NCBI RefSeq assembly: GCF_001613445.1
Contig: NZ_BDCJ01000006.1
Location: forward strand, 372,001-436,000
Origin: Nocardia grenadensis NBRC 108939
GTDB lineage: Bacteria > Actinomycetota > Actinomycetes > Mycobacteriales > Mycobacteriaceae
Reading direction: 5' to 3'
DNA length: 64,000 bases
The translations under genes and the position numbers were made by a program. Below, piece by piece: positions 8,037 to 17,845 of this stretch. The notes under the pieces are model-generated. The model was given only the letters and a program-made list of their open reading frames with translations. It was not told the origin of the DNA and made no database searches. The stretch's first letter is position 1; every line of letters begins with the position of its first letter.

Positions 8037-10523
8037 GTGACCAAACCCGAACCCGTCGTCCGCCCCGCGGCGGTACTGGCGGTGCTCGCATACGCCGGGA
8101 TCGTGGCGTCGTTGACGCAGACCCTGGTGATGCCGTTGCTCGGGCAGCTACCGGAGATCCTGAACACCGAACCCTCGAACGCGACCTGGGTGGTGACCGC
8201 GAGCCTGCTGGCCGGCGCGGTGACGACGCCGGTCGCCGGCCGGCTCGGTGATCTGCTCGGTAAGCGGCCCGTGCTGGTGGGATCGGTGGTCCCGCTCGTC
8301 ATCGGTTCGGTGATCTGCGCCGTGTCCTCTTCGCTGTGGCCGATGCTGATCGGGCGCGGTCTGCAGGGAATGGGCGTGGGCCTGATCCCGGTGGGTATCG
8401 CCGCTCTGCGCGATCTCCTGCCGCCCGCCAAACTCGGCTCGGGTATCGCGCTGATCAGTTCCTCGCTCGGTGTCGGTGGCGCGCTCGGGCTCCCGCTGGC
8501 CGCCGCGGTCGTCGAATACAGCAGCTGGCGGTACCTGTTCTGGGGCGTCGCCGGGCTGGCGGCGGTGGCCGGTGCGCTGATCTTCGCGGTGGTGCCGTCG
8601 ACGCCGCCGCGGGCCGAACGCGGCCGGTTCGACCTACTCGGCGCACTCGGTCTGGGGGCTGCCCTGGTCTGTTTGCTGCTGGCCGTATCGAAGGGCGCGA
8701 GCTGGGGCTGGTCCAGCGTCACGACGATCTCCCTGTTCGTCGCCGCGGTGGTGGTGCTGCTGGTGTGGGGCGCGTGGGAGCTGCGCTCGCGTGATCCGCT
8801 GGTCGACCTGCGGGTCACCGCCCGCCCCCGGGTCCTGCTGACCAACGCCGCCTCGATCGTCATCGGTATGTCGATGTTCGCGCAGGCGCTGATCTTCCCG
8901 CAGCTGCTGCAACTGCCGCAGGCCACCGGCTACGGCCTGGGCCAATCGATGGTCGCCATGGGTCTGTGGATGGCGCCGGGTGGCCTGATGATGATGCTGT
9001 CCTCACCGCTCAGCGCGAAACTGTCCGCGCTGGCCGGGCCCAAGGTGACGCTGATCCTCGGCGCGATCATCATCGCGGCCGGTTACGGCGCCTCGGTGCC
9101 GCTGATGGGCGAGCCCTGGGGTCTGATGGTGGGCGCGATCATCATCAGCCTCGGCGTGGGCTTCGCCTACGGCGCCATGCCCGCCCTGATCATGAGCGCG
9201 GTGCCGATCACCGAGACCTCGGCCGCCAACAGCTTCAACACCCTGATGCGTTCGATCGGCACGTCGGTGGCGTCGGCGGCCATCGGTGCGGTGCTGGCCG
9301 AGATGAGCACCACCTTCGCCGGTGGGATCTCGGTGCCCACCGAGAACGGTTTCAAGGCGGGCATCCTGATCGGTTGCGGTGTCGCCGCGGCGGCCGCGGT
9401 CATCGCCCTGACCATCCCCACCGCCAAACGCGCCGCCGCGGTCGCGGTCGCGGGTGCGCAGCCCGCAACCGAGAAGCCGGAAACCGTGCACGCGATGGCC
9501 GAAGCGGTTCCGGCCGCTCCGGCCGGTCTCTCGGTGGAAGCCGAGCGGGTCGTCGACGATGCCGAAGCCACACGGCCCGAGACCAACGGTTCGGTGCCCA
9601 CTGCGGCCCCGCGGCACGCGGCCCCCGAACCGGCGACATTCGCCGCGGCGGGAACCGACGCGTATACCGCGCCGCAGCCGAGTGGAAGCGGCTCCATTCT
9701 GTTCGGCCGGGTATACGACGCGCGGGGTGTCGCGGTGATCGGTGCGACTCTCACCCTGATCTCGCCGTCGGGCCGGCAGCTGGGCCGGGCGCTGTCCGGG
9801 TCGGACGGTTTCTACGAGATCGCGGCCCCCGCCCCCGGTACGTATGTGCTGATCGCCTCGGCCGAGGGGCGGCGCCCCGACGCGTCCACCGCGGTCCTGG
9901 GCAGCAACCCGGTTTCCTACGACGTCACTCTCACCACGCTCGCCGGCCTCGCCGGCACGGTCGCGTGTACCGGCGACGGCGCCCCGGTGGCCGGTGCCAC
10001 CGTCACCGCCCTGGATATGCGCGGTGAGGTGCTGGCCGCCGCGGAATCCGACGCCACCGGCGGATTCGACCTCGCGGGCCTGCCCGAAGGCGAGTTCACC
10101 GTGGCCGTCAGCGCGTTCGGTTATCACCCGACCGCGGTGTCGGCGCGGGTGAGCAGCCGGGACACCGCACTGCTCGAGGTGCTGCTGCGCCCTGGCGTGC
10201 GGGTGGCGGGCGTGGTGCGCGGCGGCGGTCGCCCGCTCGCGCAGGCCCGGGTCACCTTGACCGATTCCCTCGGCAATGTGATCGAGACCGTGGCCACGGA
10301 CGCGGACGGGGCCTATACGTTCGGGAACCTGGACGAGGGCACCTACACGGTCGTGGCGACGGGGTACGCGCCGTCCACGGCCCAGGTGCATGTCGGCGAG
10401 CACGACGTGGACGGCCTCGATATGGACCTGCGGGCGGAGCCGCTCCCCGCGCCGACCGGGTCGGACGAGGTGGAGACCGAACAGTTCGGCGAGCTTCCGG
10501 AGGTGCACAAGAGCTCCTGGTGA
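8037..10523 (+). CDS. DHA2-like MFS exporter fused to three carboxypeptidase-regulatory-like domains
   Basis: GTG 8037 follows GAGGAG (8024-8029) with a good spacer, giving 828 aa. Residues 1-470 form an MFS exporter with about 14 membrane segments, including the loop-2/3 signature GRLGDLLGKRPVL; this pattern belongs to drug:H+ antiporters of the DHA2 type. After an Ala/Pro/Glu linker (470-550) come three beta-sandwich repeats of about 80 residues of the CarboxypepD_reg kind (GRVYDARGVAVIGATLTL and GVVRGGGRPLAQARVTLTD start two of them), probably on one side of the membrane. The last residues, GELPEVHKSSW, equal the S14 terminus. The frame is open upstream of 8037, but the operator and ribosome-binding site favour this start. 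Substrate unknown. Confidence 0.88.
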   Translation: MTKPEPVVRPAAVLAVLAYAGIVASLTQTLVMPLLGQLPEILNTEPSNATWVVTASLLAGAVTTPVAGRLGDLLGKRPVLVGSVVPLVIGSVICAVSSSLWPMLIGRGLQGMGVGLIPVGIAALRDLLPPAKLGSGIALISSSLGVGGALGLPLAAAVVEYSSWRYLFWGVAGLAAVAGALIFAVVPSTPPRAERGRFDLLGALGLGAALVCLLLAVSKGASWGWSSVTTISLFVAAVVVLLVWGAWELRSRDPLVDLRVTARPRVLLTNAASIVIGMSMFAQALIFPQLLQLPQATGYGLGQSMVAMGLWMAPGGLMMMLSSPLSAKLSALAGPKVTLILGAIIIAAGYGASVPLMGEPWGLMVGAIIISLGVGFAYGAMPALIMSAVPITETSAANSFNTLMRSIGTSVASAAIGAVLAEMSTTFAGGISVPTENGFKAGILIGCGVAAAAAVIALTIPTAKRAAAVAVAGAQPATEKPETVHAMAEAVPAAPAGLSVEAERVVDDAEATRPETNGSVPTAAPRHAAPEPATFAAAGTDAYTAPQPSGSGSILFGRVYDARGVAVIGATLTLISPSGRQLGRALSGSDGFYEIAAPAPGTYVLIASAEGRRPDASTAVLGSNPVSYDVTLTTLAGLAGTVACTGDGAPVAGATVTALDMRGEVLAAAESDATGGFDLAGLPEGEFTVAVSAFGYHPTAVSARVSSRDTALLEVLLRPGVRVAGVVRGGGRPLAQARVTLTDSLGNVIETVATDADGAYTFGNLDEGTYTVVATGYAPSTAQVHVGEHDVDGLDMDLRAEPLPAPTGSDEVETEQFGELPEVHKSSW

Positions 10524-10526
10524 GCT
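10488..10526 (+). repeat. 39-bp direct repeat, copy 2 (MFS gene 3' end)
   Basis: This matches 1071-1109 at 36 of 39 positions and supplies the last eleven codons and stop of the MFS gene in the same frame as in rpsN. It is probably a leftover or duplicated rpsN 3' end to which the MFS frame became fused. Confidence 0.9.
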
Positions 10527-10547
10527 CCGGTACGGAAGCGGGATGAA

Positions 10548-10581
10548 CCAGGGCCCCGGAGCAGTTGCTCCGGGGCCCTGG
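10548..10581 (+). terminator. Strong terminator after the MFS gene
   Basis: CCAGGGCCCCGGAGCA and its exact complement form a 16-bp stem with almost no spacer, followed by TTGCTTC. It lies 24 bases after the MFS stop codon and should end the MFS transcript before rpsH. Confidence 0.85.
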
Positions 10582-10685
10582 TTGCTTCGATACCGTGGAT
10601 GATCTGCACCTGATCACCGATTCGCGGGCGGCCGTGCGGTGGGACTCACGGGGCCGTAACCGCGGCGCGGATGCCAAGCCTTTCT

Positions 10686-11120
10686 CTACCGGTCGCCGTC
10701 CTTACCGTCGAGGGCGAGCGTGATCAGGTTCACGATCTGCTGCTGGCCTGCGGTCAGCATGTCGAACTTGCTCCGCATTTCCAGGGTCAATGTGTCGACC
10801 CTGCCGTTCAGCTGTCCGAGTTCGCCCTGGATCCCTGTGATGTCGCCGCGGATCTCTGTGATGTCGCCGCGGATGTCGGCGATATCGGCCCTGGTCGCAT
10901 TGTGAAGACGCATGTTCTGTTCACGGAACTCCCGCAGCTCGATGCGAAGCTCCGAGGTGTCGCGATCCGCCCCGCCCGCAAGCACCCGAGCCGCAGCCGC
11001 ATCCTTCTCGCTGCGCTGCAATCGATGCTTGACATCTCCCATTTCACTCTCGAGGGCCGAGAGCCGGTCCTCGAAGTTCCCCTTCTCCCTCATAACGGCC
11101 AGATTACCTGGTCGTGGCAT
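10686..11120 (-). CDS. Small coiled-coil protein, unknown function
   Basis: The 144-aa product is hydrophilic and heptad-like through most of its length (FEDRLSALESEMGDVKHRL; LREFREQNMRLHN). Short DIRGDIT repeats lie near residues 80-100. It has no signal peptide or membrane helix. An in-frame ATG at 11093 (MREKGNFEDRL) is an alternative start that removes nine residues. It is divergent from rpsH and shares the upstream region with it. I do not recognise a family; an oligomeric cytosolic protein is a fair guess. Confidence 0.6.
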   Translation of the reverse strand: MPRPGNLAVMREKGNFEDRLSALESEMGDVKHRLQRSEKDAAAARVLAGGADRDTSELRIELREFREQNMRLHNATRADIADIRGDITEIRGDITGIQGELGQLNGRVDTLTLEMRSKFDMLTAGQQQIVNLITLALDGKDGDR

Positions 11121-11138
11121 TGTTCCGGGGCCCTGATT

Positions 11139-11166
11139 TTGTCGTACTCGAGTCAGCTCCTACACT
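11139..11166 (+). promoter_or_regulatory. Candidate promoter for rpsH and the downstream spc genes
   Basis: TTGTCG (11139-11144) and TACACT (11161-11166) are separated by 16 bases. The predicted start leaves a leader of about 175 bases before rpsH, containing a possible CCCACG...CGTGGG hairpin near 11279-11305. With a terminator after the MFS gene, rpsH to rplO need a promoter of their own, and this is the best candidate. Confidence 0.5.
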
Positions 11167-11348
11167 AGACCGGTTGCCAGGGCACCTTTGTGTCCGTGGG
11201 CGGCCCCACGTGGCTGCCCGGGGCGATACGAACTCATCCGGCGGTGACTGCCGCCCGGACCAGCCGAATTGCTGTAGGCCCACGGCCCGCGCCCACTGGC
11301 GTGGGTGTTGTATGGGAACCGCAGCGAGAAAGGTGTCGAGGTCGAACT

Positions 11349-11747
11349 ATGACCATGACCGATCCGATCGCAGACTTTCTGACTCGTCTGCGCAACGCCA
11401 ATTCGGCGTACCACGATCAGGTGAAGGCTCCGCATTCGAAGCTCAAGGCGAATATCGCCGAGATCCTGAAGCGCGAGGGCTACATCGCCGATTACCGCAC
11501 CGAGGACGCGACCGTGGGTAAGAACCTCGTCGTCGACCTCAAGTACGGCCCCAGCCGCGAGCGCAGCCTGCAGGGTCTGCGCCGCGTGTCGAAGCCCGGT
11601 CTGCGCGTGTACGCGAAATCCACCAACCTGCCCAAGGTCCTGGGCGGCCTCGGCGTGGCGATCATCTCCACGTCGACCGGTCTGCTCACCGACCGCCAGG
11701 CGGCCAAGCAGGGAGTAGGCGGGGAAGTCCTCGCCTACGTCTGGTAG
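11349..11747 (+). CDS. rpsH: 30S ribosomal protein S8
   Basis: S8 (132 aa) binds the central domain of 16S rRNA. The start [18 protein letters not shown] and the terminal GGEVLAYVW are diagnostic. ATG 11349 gives the usual length; the frame is open upstream but non-coding. It is the first gene of the re-started spc operon, with rplF following after 15 bases. Confidence 0.98.
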   Translation: MTMTDPIADFLTRLRNANSAYHDQVKAPHSKLKANIAEILKREGYIADYRTEDATVGKNLVVDLKYGPSRERSLQGLRRVSKPGLRVYAKSTNLPKVLGGLGVAIISTSTGLLTDRQAAKQGVGGEVLAYVW

Positions 11748-11762
11748 AGGGAGGTACGGACA

Positions 11763-12299
11763 ATGTCGCGTATCGGTAAAGATCCTGTGGTGCTCCCCTC
11801 GGGTGTCGAGGTGACCATCAATGGTCAGGACATCGCGGTGAAGGGCCCGAAGGGACAGCTGTCGCTGACCGTCGCCGAGCCGATCACCGTCGCGCAGGAG
11901 GACGGCCGGCTGGTGTTCACCCGGCCCGACGACGAACGCCGCAGCCGCTCACTGCACGGCCTGACCCGGACGCTGGTCGACAATATGGTCACCGGCGTCA
12001 CCAAGGGCTACGAGAAGAAGATGGAAATCTTCGGCGTCGGCTACCGCGTGCAGCAGAAGGGCAGCAACCTCGAGTTCGCCCTCGGCTACAGCCACCCGGT
12101 GCCGATCGAGGCGCCCGAGGGCATCACCTTCGCGGTGGAATCGCCCACCAAGTTCTCCGTATCCGGGATCGACAAGCAGAAGGTCGGCCAGATTTCGGCG
12201 GTTATCCACGGTCTGCGCAAGCCCGACCCGTACAAGGGCAAGGGCATCCGCTACGCCGGTGAGGTCGTTCGCCGCAAGGTCGGAAAGACGGGTAAGTGA
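11763..12299 (+). CDS. rplF: 50S ribosomal protein L6
   Basis: This 178-aa L6 is located near the sarcin-ricin loop and the factor-binding site. [17 protein letters not shown] at the start and [13 protein letters not shown] near the C-terminus are family hallmarks. GAGG precedes the ATG. The stop overlaps an alternative GTG of rplR. Confidence 0.98.
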   Translation: MSRIGKDPVVLPSGVEVTINGQDIAVKGPKGQLSLTVAEPITVAQEDGRLVFTRPDDERRSRSLHGLTRTLVDNMVTGVTKGYEKKMEIFGVGYRVQQKGSNLEFALGYSHPVPIEAPEGITFAVESPTKFSVSGIDKQKVGQISAVIHGLRKPDPYKGKGIRYAGEVVRRKVGKTGK

Positions 12300-12301
12300 T
12301 C

Positions 12302-12709
12302 ATGGCGCAAACCGAGAATCAGAAGGCCAAGCGCATTCCGCTGGGCAAGGACGTTTCCACTCGCCGGCGGCTGTCCAAGACGCGTCGCCACTTCCGCCTG
12401 CGCAAGAAGATCGAGGGCACCACCGCGCGTCCGCGGCTGATCGTGCATCGTTCCTCGCGGCACCTGCACGTGCAGCTGGTCGACGACTCCGCCGGCCGCA
12501 CCCTCGCTTCGGCGTCGACCATCGAGGCCGATGTACGGGCGCTGGACGGCGACAAGACCGCCAAGGGCAAGAAGGTCGGCGAACTGATCGCCGAGCGCGC
12601 CAAGGCCGCCGGTGTGGAGGCCGTGGTGTTCGACCGCGGTGGACACGACTACCACGGCCGGATCGCGGCGCTCGCCGATGCCGCTCGGGAAGGCGGGTTG
12701 AAGTTCTGA
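12302..12709 (+). CDS. rplR: 50S ribosomal protein L18
   Basis: L18 (135 aa from ATG 12302) binds 5S rRNA together with L5. [19 protein letters not shown] and [20 protein letters not shown] identify it. A GTG two codons earlier overlaps the rplF stop as GTGA and could be used instead. rpsE follows after a 46-base spacer. Confidence 0.97.
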   Translation: MAQTENQKAKRIPLGKDVSTRRRLSKTRRHFRLRKKIEGTTARPRLIVHRSSRHLHVQLVDDSAGRTLASASTIEADVRALDGDKTAKGKKVGELIAERAKAAGVEAVVFDRGGHDYHGRIAALADAAREGGLKF

Positions 12710-12755
12710 TGACCAACATGACTGCACATACCTGTGTGAACGGAAGGAACGTCTG

Positions 12756-13403
12756 ATGCCGGGACGTCAGCGGCGTGACGGCGGAAACGGACCCGCCGGA
12801 CAGAACTCGAACGCCCCCGACGGGGGTCGCGACAACCGCCGGGGCGGCGACCGCCGCGGCGGTGGCGACCGTCGTAACGACCCCGCCGAGAAGAATCAGC
12901 TCGAGCGCGTCGTAGCGATCAACCGTGTCTCCAAGGTGGTCAAGGGTGGTCGGCGCTTCAGCTTCACCGCACTGGTCATCGTGGGCGACGGCAACGGCCT
13001 GGTCGGTGTCGGCTACGGCAAGGCCAAGGAAGTTCCCGCGGCCATCCAGAAGGGTGTCGAGGAAGCGCGCAAGGGCTTCTTCCGCGTCCCGATGATCGGC
13101 TCCACGATCACCCACCCGGTGCAGGGCGAAGCGGCGGCCGGTGTGGTCATGCTGCGCCCCGCTTCCCCGGGTACCGGTGTGATCGCCGGCGGCGCCGCGC
13201 GTGCCGTGCTGGAATGCGCGGGCATCCACGACATCCTGGCCAAGTCGCTCGGTAGCGACAATGCGATCAACGTCGTCCACGCCACCGTCGCGGCGCTCAA
13301 GATGCTGCAGCGGCCGGAAGAGGTCGCGGCTCGCCGTGGTCTGCCGCTCGAGGACGTCGCTCCCGCGGGCATGCTGCGTGCCCGTGCCGGACAAGGAGTC
13401 TGA
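12756..13403 (+). CDS. rpsE: 30S ribosomal protein S5
   Basis: S5 (215 aa) acts in decoding fidelity and mRNA unwinding. The core ([35 protein letters not shown]) is normal. The first 45 residues form a Gly/Arg/Asp/Asn-rich basic extension, common in actinobacterial S5. An ATG with an upstream GGAAGGA site is used. Confidence 0.98.
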   Translation: MPGRQRRDGGNGPAGQNSNAPDGGRDNRRGGDRRGGGDRRNDPAEKNQLERVVAINRVSKVVKGGRRFSFTALVIVGDGNGLVGVGYGKAKEVPAAIQKGVEEARKGFFRVPMIGSTITHPVQGEAAAGVVMLRPASPGTGVIAGGAARAVLECAGIHDILAKSLGSDNAINVVHATVAALKMLQRPEEVAARRGLPLEDVAPAGMLRARAGQGV

Positions 13404-13404
13404 T

Positions 13405-13584
13405 ATGGCAGATCTCAAGGTGACCCAGATCAAGAGCTCGATCGGCGCCAAGCAGAATCAGCGCGAGAGCCTGCGGACCCTGGGTCTGCGGGGTATCCGC
13501 AAGTCGGTTGTCCGTGCGGACAACCCGCAGAACCGCGGTCTGATCAATGTCGTGCGCCACCTCGTAACTGTTGAGGAGGTCTGA
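13405..13584 (+). CDS. rpmD: 50S ribosomal protein L30
   Basis: This short 59-aa protein starts [20 protein letters not shown] and contains [14 protein letters not shown], the L30 signature. It begins one base after the rpsE stop and ends one base before rplO. Confidence 0.97.
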   Translation: MADLKVTQIKSSIGAKQNQRESLRTLGLRGIRKSVVRADNPQNRGLINVVRHLVTVEEV

Positions 13585-13585
13585 C

Positions 13586-14029
13586 ATGACCATCAAACTG
13601 CATCATCTGCGGCCCGCTCCGGGCGCGAAAACCGATAAGACCCGCGTGGGTCGCGGTGAGGGTTCCAAGGGTAAGACCGCGGGTCGCGGCACCAAGGGCA
13701 CCAAGGCACGCAAGAATGTGCCGGCCGCCTTCGAGGGTGGGCAGATGCCCATCCACATGCGGCTACCGAAGCTGAAGGGCTTCACCAACCCGTTCCGGGT
13801 GGAGTACCAGGTCGTGAACGTGGGCGCCATCGCCGAGCTGTTCCCCGAGGGGGGCACCATCGGCAAGGACGAGTTGGTCGCCAAGGGCGCGGTGCGTAAG
13901 AACCAGCTGGTCAAGGTTCTCGGCGAGGGCGAGATCTCCGTCGCCGTCCAGATCAGTGCGGACAAATTCTCCGGCTCCGCCAAGGAGAAGATCACCGCCG
14001 CCGGTGGCACCGCCACCGAACTGGGCTGA
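13586..14029 (+). CDS. rplO: 50S ribosomal protein L15
   Basis: L15 (147 aa) starts [20 protein letters not shown] and has the Gly-rich [17 protein letters not shown] segment that penetrates the ribosome core. ATG 13586 is preceded by GAGGAGG within the end of rpmD. It closes this part of the spc operon; a terminator-like hairpin follows. Confidence 0.97.
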   Translation: MTIKLHHLRPAPGAKTDKTRVGRGEGSKGKTAGRGTKGTKARKNVPAAFEGGQMPIHMRLPKLKGFTNPFRVEYQVVNVGAIAELFPEGGTIGKDELVAKGAVRKNQLVKVLGEGEISVAVQISADKFSGSAKEKITAAGGTATELG

Positions 14030-14049
14030 CGTTCGCCGGTTTCGACGAT

Positions 14050-14116
14050 CGACATGGTCGGGTCAAGCGCGGAGGCGGTAGCGCAGTGTAACCACGCAGC
14101 GCTCCCGACCATGTCG
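14050..14116 (+). promoter_or_regulatory. Long-range inverted repeat between rplO and secY
   Basis: CGACATGGTCGGG (14050-14062) is exactly complementary to 14104-14116, with 41 bases between. As RNA it would form a 13-bp stem with a large structured loop. It may be part of the rplO termination region or a regulatory leader; no known riboswitch is recognised. Confidence 0.4.
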
Positions 14117-14129
14117 AAAGGCACAGCGC

Positions 14130-14157
14130 CGCCGGACGAGTGCAGGCTCGTCCGGCG
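14130..14157 (+). terminator. Terminator after rplO
   Basis: An 11-bp perfect stem (CGCCGGACGAG / CTCGTCCGGCG) with a 6-nt loop is followed by TCACTGTTA. A TAGAGT box at 14165-14170 just beyond it could be the -10 of a separate secY promoter. Confidence 0.7.
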
Positions 14158-14271
14158 TCACTGTTAGAGTTCAAGTGTTGTCTGCCAAGACCCGTCATGG
14201 GTTCGGCGATTTCCGACCGGGACACGCTGAAAAATTCCATGGCCTGACCATGTCGTTCGCCAGGAGGATCT

Positions 14272-15594
14272 GTGCTTTCCGCCTTCGTTACGGCCTTCCG
14301 GACTACGGACTTGCGGCGGAAGATTCTCTTCACGCTGGGGCTGGTCGCGTTGTACCGCCTCGGTGCCTCGCTACCGTCGCCCGGGGTCGACTACAGGGCG
14401 GTCCAGGAATGTATCGACCTGGTCTCCGGTGGTGACTCCGCCGGTATCTACCAGCTCATCAACCTGTTCTCCGGTGGTGCGCTGCTGCAGCTGTCGGTGT
14501 TCGCCATCGGCATCATGCCCTACATCACAGCGAGCATCATCGTTCAGCTGCTGACCGTCGTCATCCCGCGGTTCGAGGAACTGCGCAAGGAAGGCCAGGC
14601 CGGCCAGACCAAGATGACGCAGTACACCCGCTACCTGTCCATCGCGCTCGCGATCCTGCAGGCCACCGGTCTGGTGGCCCTGGCCGCGCGCGGTCAGCTG
14701 TTGCAAGGGTGCCAGCAGGACATCCTGGCCGATACCAGTATCTTCGGCATGATCACCATCGTCCTGGTGATGACCGCGGGTGCCGCCCTGGTGATGTGGT
14801 TCGGTGAGCAGATCACCGAACGCGGCGTCGGCAACGGAATGTCGCTGCTGATCTTCGCCGGCATCGCCGCTCGTATCCCGAGCGAGGGCAAATCCATCCT
14901 GGACAGCCGCGGCGGCCTGGTGTTCGGCCTGGTGTGTGTGGCCGCACTGCTCATCATCATCGCGGTCATCTTCGTCGAACAGGGCCAGCGCCGGATTCCG
15001 GTGCAGTACGCCAAGCGCGTGGTCGGCCGCAAGATGTACGGCGGCTCCTCGACCTATCTCCCGCTGAAGGTGAACCAGGCCGGTGTCATCCCGGTCATCT
15101 TCGCGTCCTCGCTGCTCTATCTGCCGAACCTGATCGCCCAGCTCACCGGGTCGACCTCGGCCACCGAGCCCAGCTGGTGGCAGGAGGCGATCCAGAAGTA
15201 TCTGGTGAACCCCGGCAACCCGGTGTACATCGCCATCTACTTCGGCCTTATCGTCTTCTTCACCTACTTCTACGTCGCCATCACCTTCAACCCGGAGGAA
15301 CGCGCCGACGAGATGAAGAAGTTCGGCGGCTTCATCCCGGGCTACCGCCCCGGTAAGCCGACGGCCGATCACCTGACCTATGTGCTGAGCCGGATCACCC
15401 TGCCCGGTTCCATCTACCTCGGGCTGGTCGCTGTCCTGCCGAATCTGTTCCTCGATATCGGTTCGTCCGGTGGGGCACAGAATCTGCCGTTCGGTGGCAC
15501 CGCCGTGCTCATCATGGTGAGCGTCGGCCTGGACACCGTGAAGCAGATCGAAAGCCAACTCATGAATCGCAATTACGAAGGGTTCCTCAAGTGA
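14272..15594 (+). CDS. secY: Preprotein translocase subunit SecY
   Basis: SecY (440 aa) is the channel-forming subunit of the Sec translocon with about ten membrane helices. The GTG start follows AGGAGG. Typical segments are [33 protein letters not shown] and GIPI-like loops ending with the basic C-terminal tail NRNYEGFLK. The adk start overlaps its stop by four bases, so the two are coupled. Confidence 0.98.
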   Translation: MLSAFVTAFRTTDLRRKILFTLGLVALYRLGASLPSPGVDYRAVQECIDLVSGGDSAGIYQLINLFSGGALLQLSVFAIGIMPYITASIIVQLLTVVIPRFEELRKEGQAGQTKMTQYTRYLSIALAILQATGLVALAARGQLLQGCQQDILADTSIFGMITIVLVMTAGAALVMWFGEQITERGVGNGMSLLIFAGIAARIPSEGKSILDSRGGLVFGLVCVAALLIIIAVIFVEQGQRRIPVQYAKRVVGRKMYGGSSTYLPLKVNQAGVIPVIFASSLLYLPNLIAQLTGSTSATEPSWWQEAIQKYLVNPGNPVYIAIYFGLIVFFTYFYVAITFNPEERADEMKKFGGFIPGYRPGKPTADHLTYVLSRITLPGSIYLGLVAVLPNLFLDIGSSGGAQNLPFGGTAVLIMVSVGLDTVKQIESQLMNRNYEGFLK

Positions 15595-16151
15595 GAGTTG
15601 TACTACTCGGGCCGCCGGGAGCGGGCAAAGGCACTCAAGCCGTGCTGCTATCGGAGAAGCTGGGCGTACCACATATCTCTACAGGCGATCTCTTCCGCGC
15701 GAATATCAGCGAGCAGACTCCCCTCGGTCTCGAGGCGAAGCGCTACATGGACGCGGGCGAACTCGTGCCCAGCGATGTCACCAACCGTATGGTGCGGTCC
15801 CGAGTGGCCGAGCCCGACGCCGCGCGCGGGTTCGTGCTCGACGGTTACCCCCGCACGGTCGATCAGGCCGACGCGCTCGCCAAGATCCTCGACGATCTGG
15901 GCACCGAACTGGACGCGGTGCTGTGCTTCGTGGTCTCCGAGGACACGGTGGTCGACCGGATGCTGGCCCGGGGTCGCTCCGACGACAACGAGGAAACCAT
16001 CCGCACCCGGCTGCGGATCTACCGAGACGAGACCCAGCCGCTGCTGAACTACTACGACGGCCTGGTCGTCTCGGTGGACGGCGTCGGCGAGGTCGACGAG
16101 GTCAACGCGCGGGCCCTGGAGGCACTGGGTCGTAATGCCACGACCGGTTAG
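15591..16151 (+). CDS. adk: Adenylate kinase
   Basis: Adk (186 aa) interconverts ATP + AMP and 2 ADP. The P-loop GPPGAGKGT lies at residues 7-15, the AMP-binding segment ISTGDLFR follows, and DGYPRT is present. The short LID without zinc cysteines fits actinobacterial enzymes of this length. The GTG start overlaps the secY stop as GTGA. Confidence 0.98.
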   Translation: MRVVLLGPPGAGKGTQAVLLSEKLGVPHISTGDLFRANISEQTPLGLEAKRYMDAGELVPSDVTNRMVRSRVAEPDAARGFVLDGYPRTVDQADALAKILDDLGTELDAVLCFVVSEDTVVDRMLARGRSDDNEETIRTRLRIYRDETQPLLNYYDGLVVSVDGVGEVDEVNARALEALGRNATTG

Positions 16152-16203
16152 CCCGGGCCGCGGGCGCGGCGGGAACCCTTCGGCGATGGGGAGCTGACCA
16201 GAT

Positions 16204-17004
16204 ATGGTCTTCGGTCGAAAGAACAAGAAGGTCGTTCCGTTCCGCTCCGCCGGCGAACTCGACGCGATGGCGGCGGCAGGCGCTGTCGTGGGTCGCGCGC
16301 TGGTCGCGGTACGCGCGGCCGCCGCGCCCGGCGTTTCCACGCTCGAACTGGACCGGATCGCCGAACAGGTGATCCGGGATGCCGGCGCCGTCCCGTCGTT
16401 CAAGGGTTACCACGGCTTTCCCGGCTCGATCTGTGCCTCGGTGAACGACCGCGTGGTGCACGGGATCCCGACCGAGGACGAGGTGCTCGCCCCCGGCGAT
16501 CTGGTATCCATCGACTGTGGCGCGGTGCTGGACGGCTGGCACGGTGACTCCGCGTGGACGTTCGGTGTGGGTGACCTGATCGAGGCCGACCGCCTGCTCA
16601 GCGAGGCATGCGAGAAGTCGATGGTGGCCGGTATCGCGGCCATGGTCCCGGACAACCGGCTCACCGATGTCTCGCATGCGATCGAGCTCGGCACCCGGGC
16701 GGCCGAAACCGAGCACGGTCGCGCCTACGGCATCGTCGACGGTTACGGCGGGCACGGGATCGGACGGGAGATGCACCTCGACCCGTTCTTGCCGAACGAG
16801 GGCGAGCCGGGCAAGGGTCCGCGCCTGGTGGTCGGTTCGGTGCTGGCCATCGAGCCGATGCTGACCCTGGGCACTTACGACACCAAGGTGCTCGACGACG
16901 ACTGGACCGTGGTGACCACCGACGGGTCACGGGCGGCGCACTGGGAGCACACCGTCGCGGTGACCGAGGACGGGCCGCGGATTCTGACGCTTCGCCCCGA
17001 ATAG
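16204..17004 (+). CDS. map: Methionine aminopeptidase, type I
   Basis: This 266-aa protein removes N-terminal Met from nascent proteins using two metal ions. Ligand motifs are visible: [19 protein letters not shown] (two Asp), [12 protein letters not shown] (His), LAIEPML (Glu) and [11 protein letters not shown] (Glu). It follows adk in the conserved secY-adk-map order, with an upstream GGGGAG site. Confidence 0.97.
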   Translation: MVFGRKNKKVVPFRSAGELDAMAAAGAVVGRALVAVRAAAAPGVSTLELDRIAEQVIRDAGAVPSFKGYHGFPGSICASVNDRVVHGIPTEDEVLAPGDLVSIDCGAVLDGWHGDSAWTFGVGDLIEADRLLSEACEKSMVAGIAAMVPDNRLTDVSHAIELGTRAAETEHGRAYGIVDGYGGHGIGREMHLDPFLPNEGEPGKGPRLVVGSVLAIEPMLTLGTYDTKVLDDDWTVVTTDGSRAAHWEHTVAVTEDGPRILTLRPE

Positions 17005-17064
17005 GGTCGTCGCGCGGCGTGTCCGAATGACGCTACCGCGCGTAGGGCTCGGCTCGATTACGGC

Positions 17065-17508
17065 TCAGGCCTCCAGCATCAGCGTAACCGGCCCGTCGTT
17101 GGTCAGTTCGATATTCATACGTGCTCCGAAACGTCCGGTGGCGACCGGGGCGCCGAGGTCACGCAATGCACCGGTGAAAGCCTCCACGAGTGGTTCGGCC
17201 ACCGGCCCCGGCGCCGCCTGGGACCAGGACGGCCGTCGACCTTTGCGGGTGTCGGCATAGAGCGTGAACTGGCTGACCACCAGGATCGGCGCACCCAGGT
17301 CGGCCGCGCTGCGCTCGCCGTCCAGAACGCGAATCCGCCAGACCTTGTCGGCGAGGGCGTGAGCGGTCGGTTCGGTGTCGTGGTGGGTGACGCCGATCAG
17401 AACGAGGAGTCCTTGCGGGGCACCGTGTTCGGCCGGGTCGATACGGCCGACGACCACATCGTCGACGATCACCCGGGCCGATATCACCCGTTGTATCAGC
17501 GCGCGCAC
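17065..17508 (-). CDS. dtd: D-aminoacyl-tRNA deacylase
   Basis: Dtd (147 aa) hydrolyses D-amino acids from mischarged t[16 protein letters not shown] at the start, [20 protein letters not shown] and the C-terminal [11 protein letters not shown] are diagnostic, including the SQFTLY and NxGPVT active-site motifs. GTG 17508 is the start that gives the normal length. The frame stays open upstream but without homology. It is convergent with map. Confidence 0.95.
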   Translation of the reverse strand: MRALIQRVISARVIVDDVVVGRIDPAEHGAPQGLLVLIGVTHHDTEPTAHALADKVWRIRVLDGERSAADLGAPILVVSQFTLYADTRKGRRPSWSQAAPGPVAEPLVEAFTGALRDLGAPVATGRFGARMNIELTNDGPVTLMLEA

Positions 17509-17845
17509 AGTTCGATCATGCCCGTCCGGGGGCGGTCGCCTAAGCCGAGGGTCCGGTAAGTCCTGTTCACGGATGGTTCGCCAGTAGTGGATGCGGCGCG
17601 CCGGGTGTCGATTACGGTCCGGTTGGCGAGGCAGGTGTGAGATCGCGGAATCCGAGAACAGACGCCGCAGAATAGTCCGTAGTCCGGCGGCGAGCGAGTT
17701 CGAGAGCTTCCCCTTCCTGGGAGATTCGACCGCAATGGTGTCATGCCAGAATGGCGGCGTATGCGGGTACAGACGCGAAGTCGGCGATGCCGGGCGAACG
17801 GCGAGACGCTCTCCGTATCGGTTTCCGGTGTAGGCATCCACACGT
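17509..17845. other. Intergenic stretch with no recognisable gene
   Basis: These 337 bases separate divergent dtd and the immunity-like gene. Only random open frames are present. It marks the boundary between housekeeping genes and the toxin/secretion locus, and must contain the promoters of both genes, though no clear boxes stand out. Confidence 0.5.

Noticed and set aside
11167..11348. Known riboswitch or S8-binding leader in front of rpsH
   Set aside because: Only a short possible hairpin is visible; no recognised consensus could be matched by eye.
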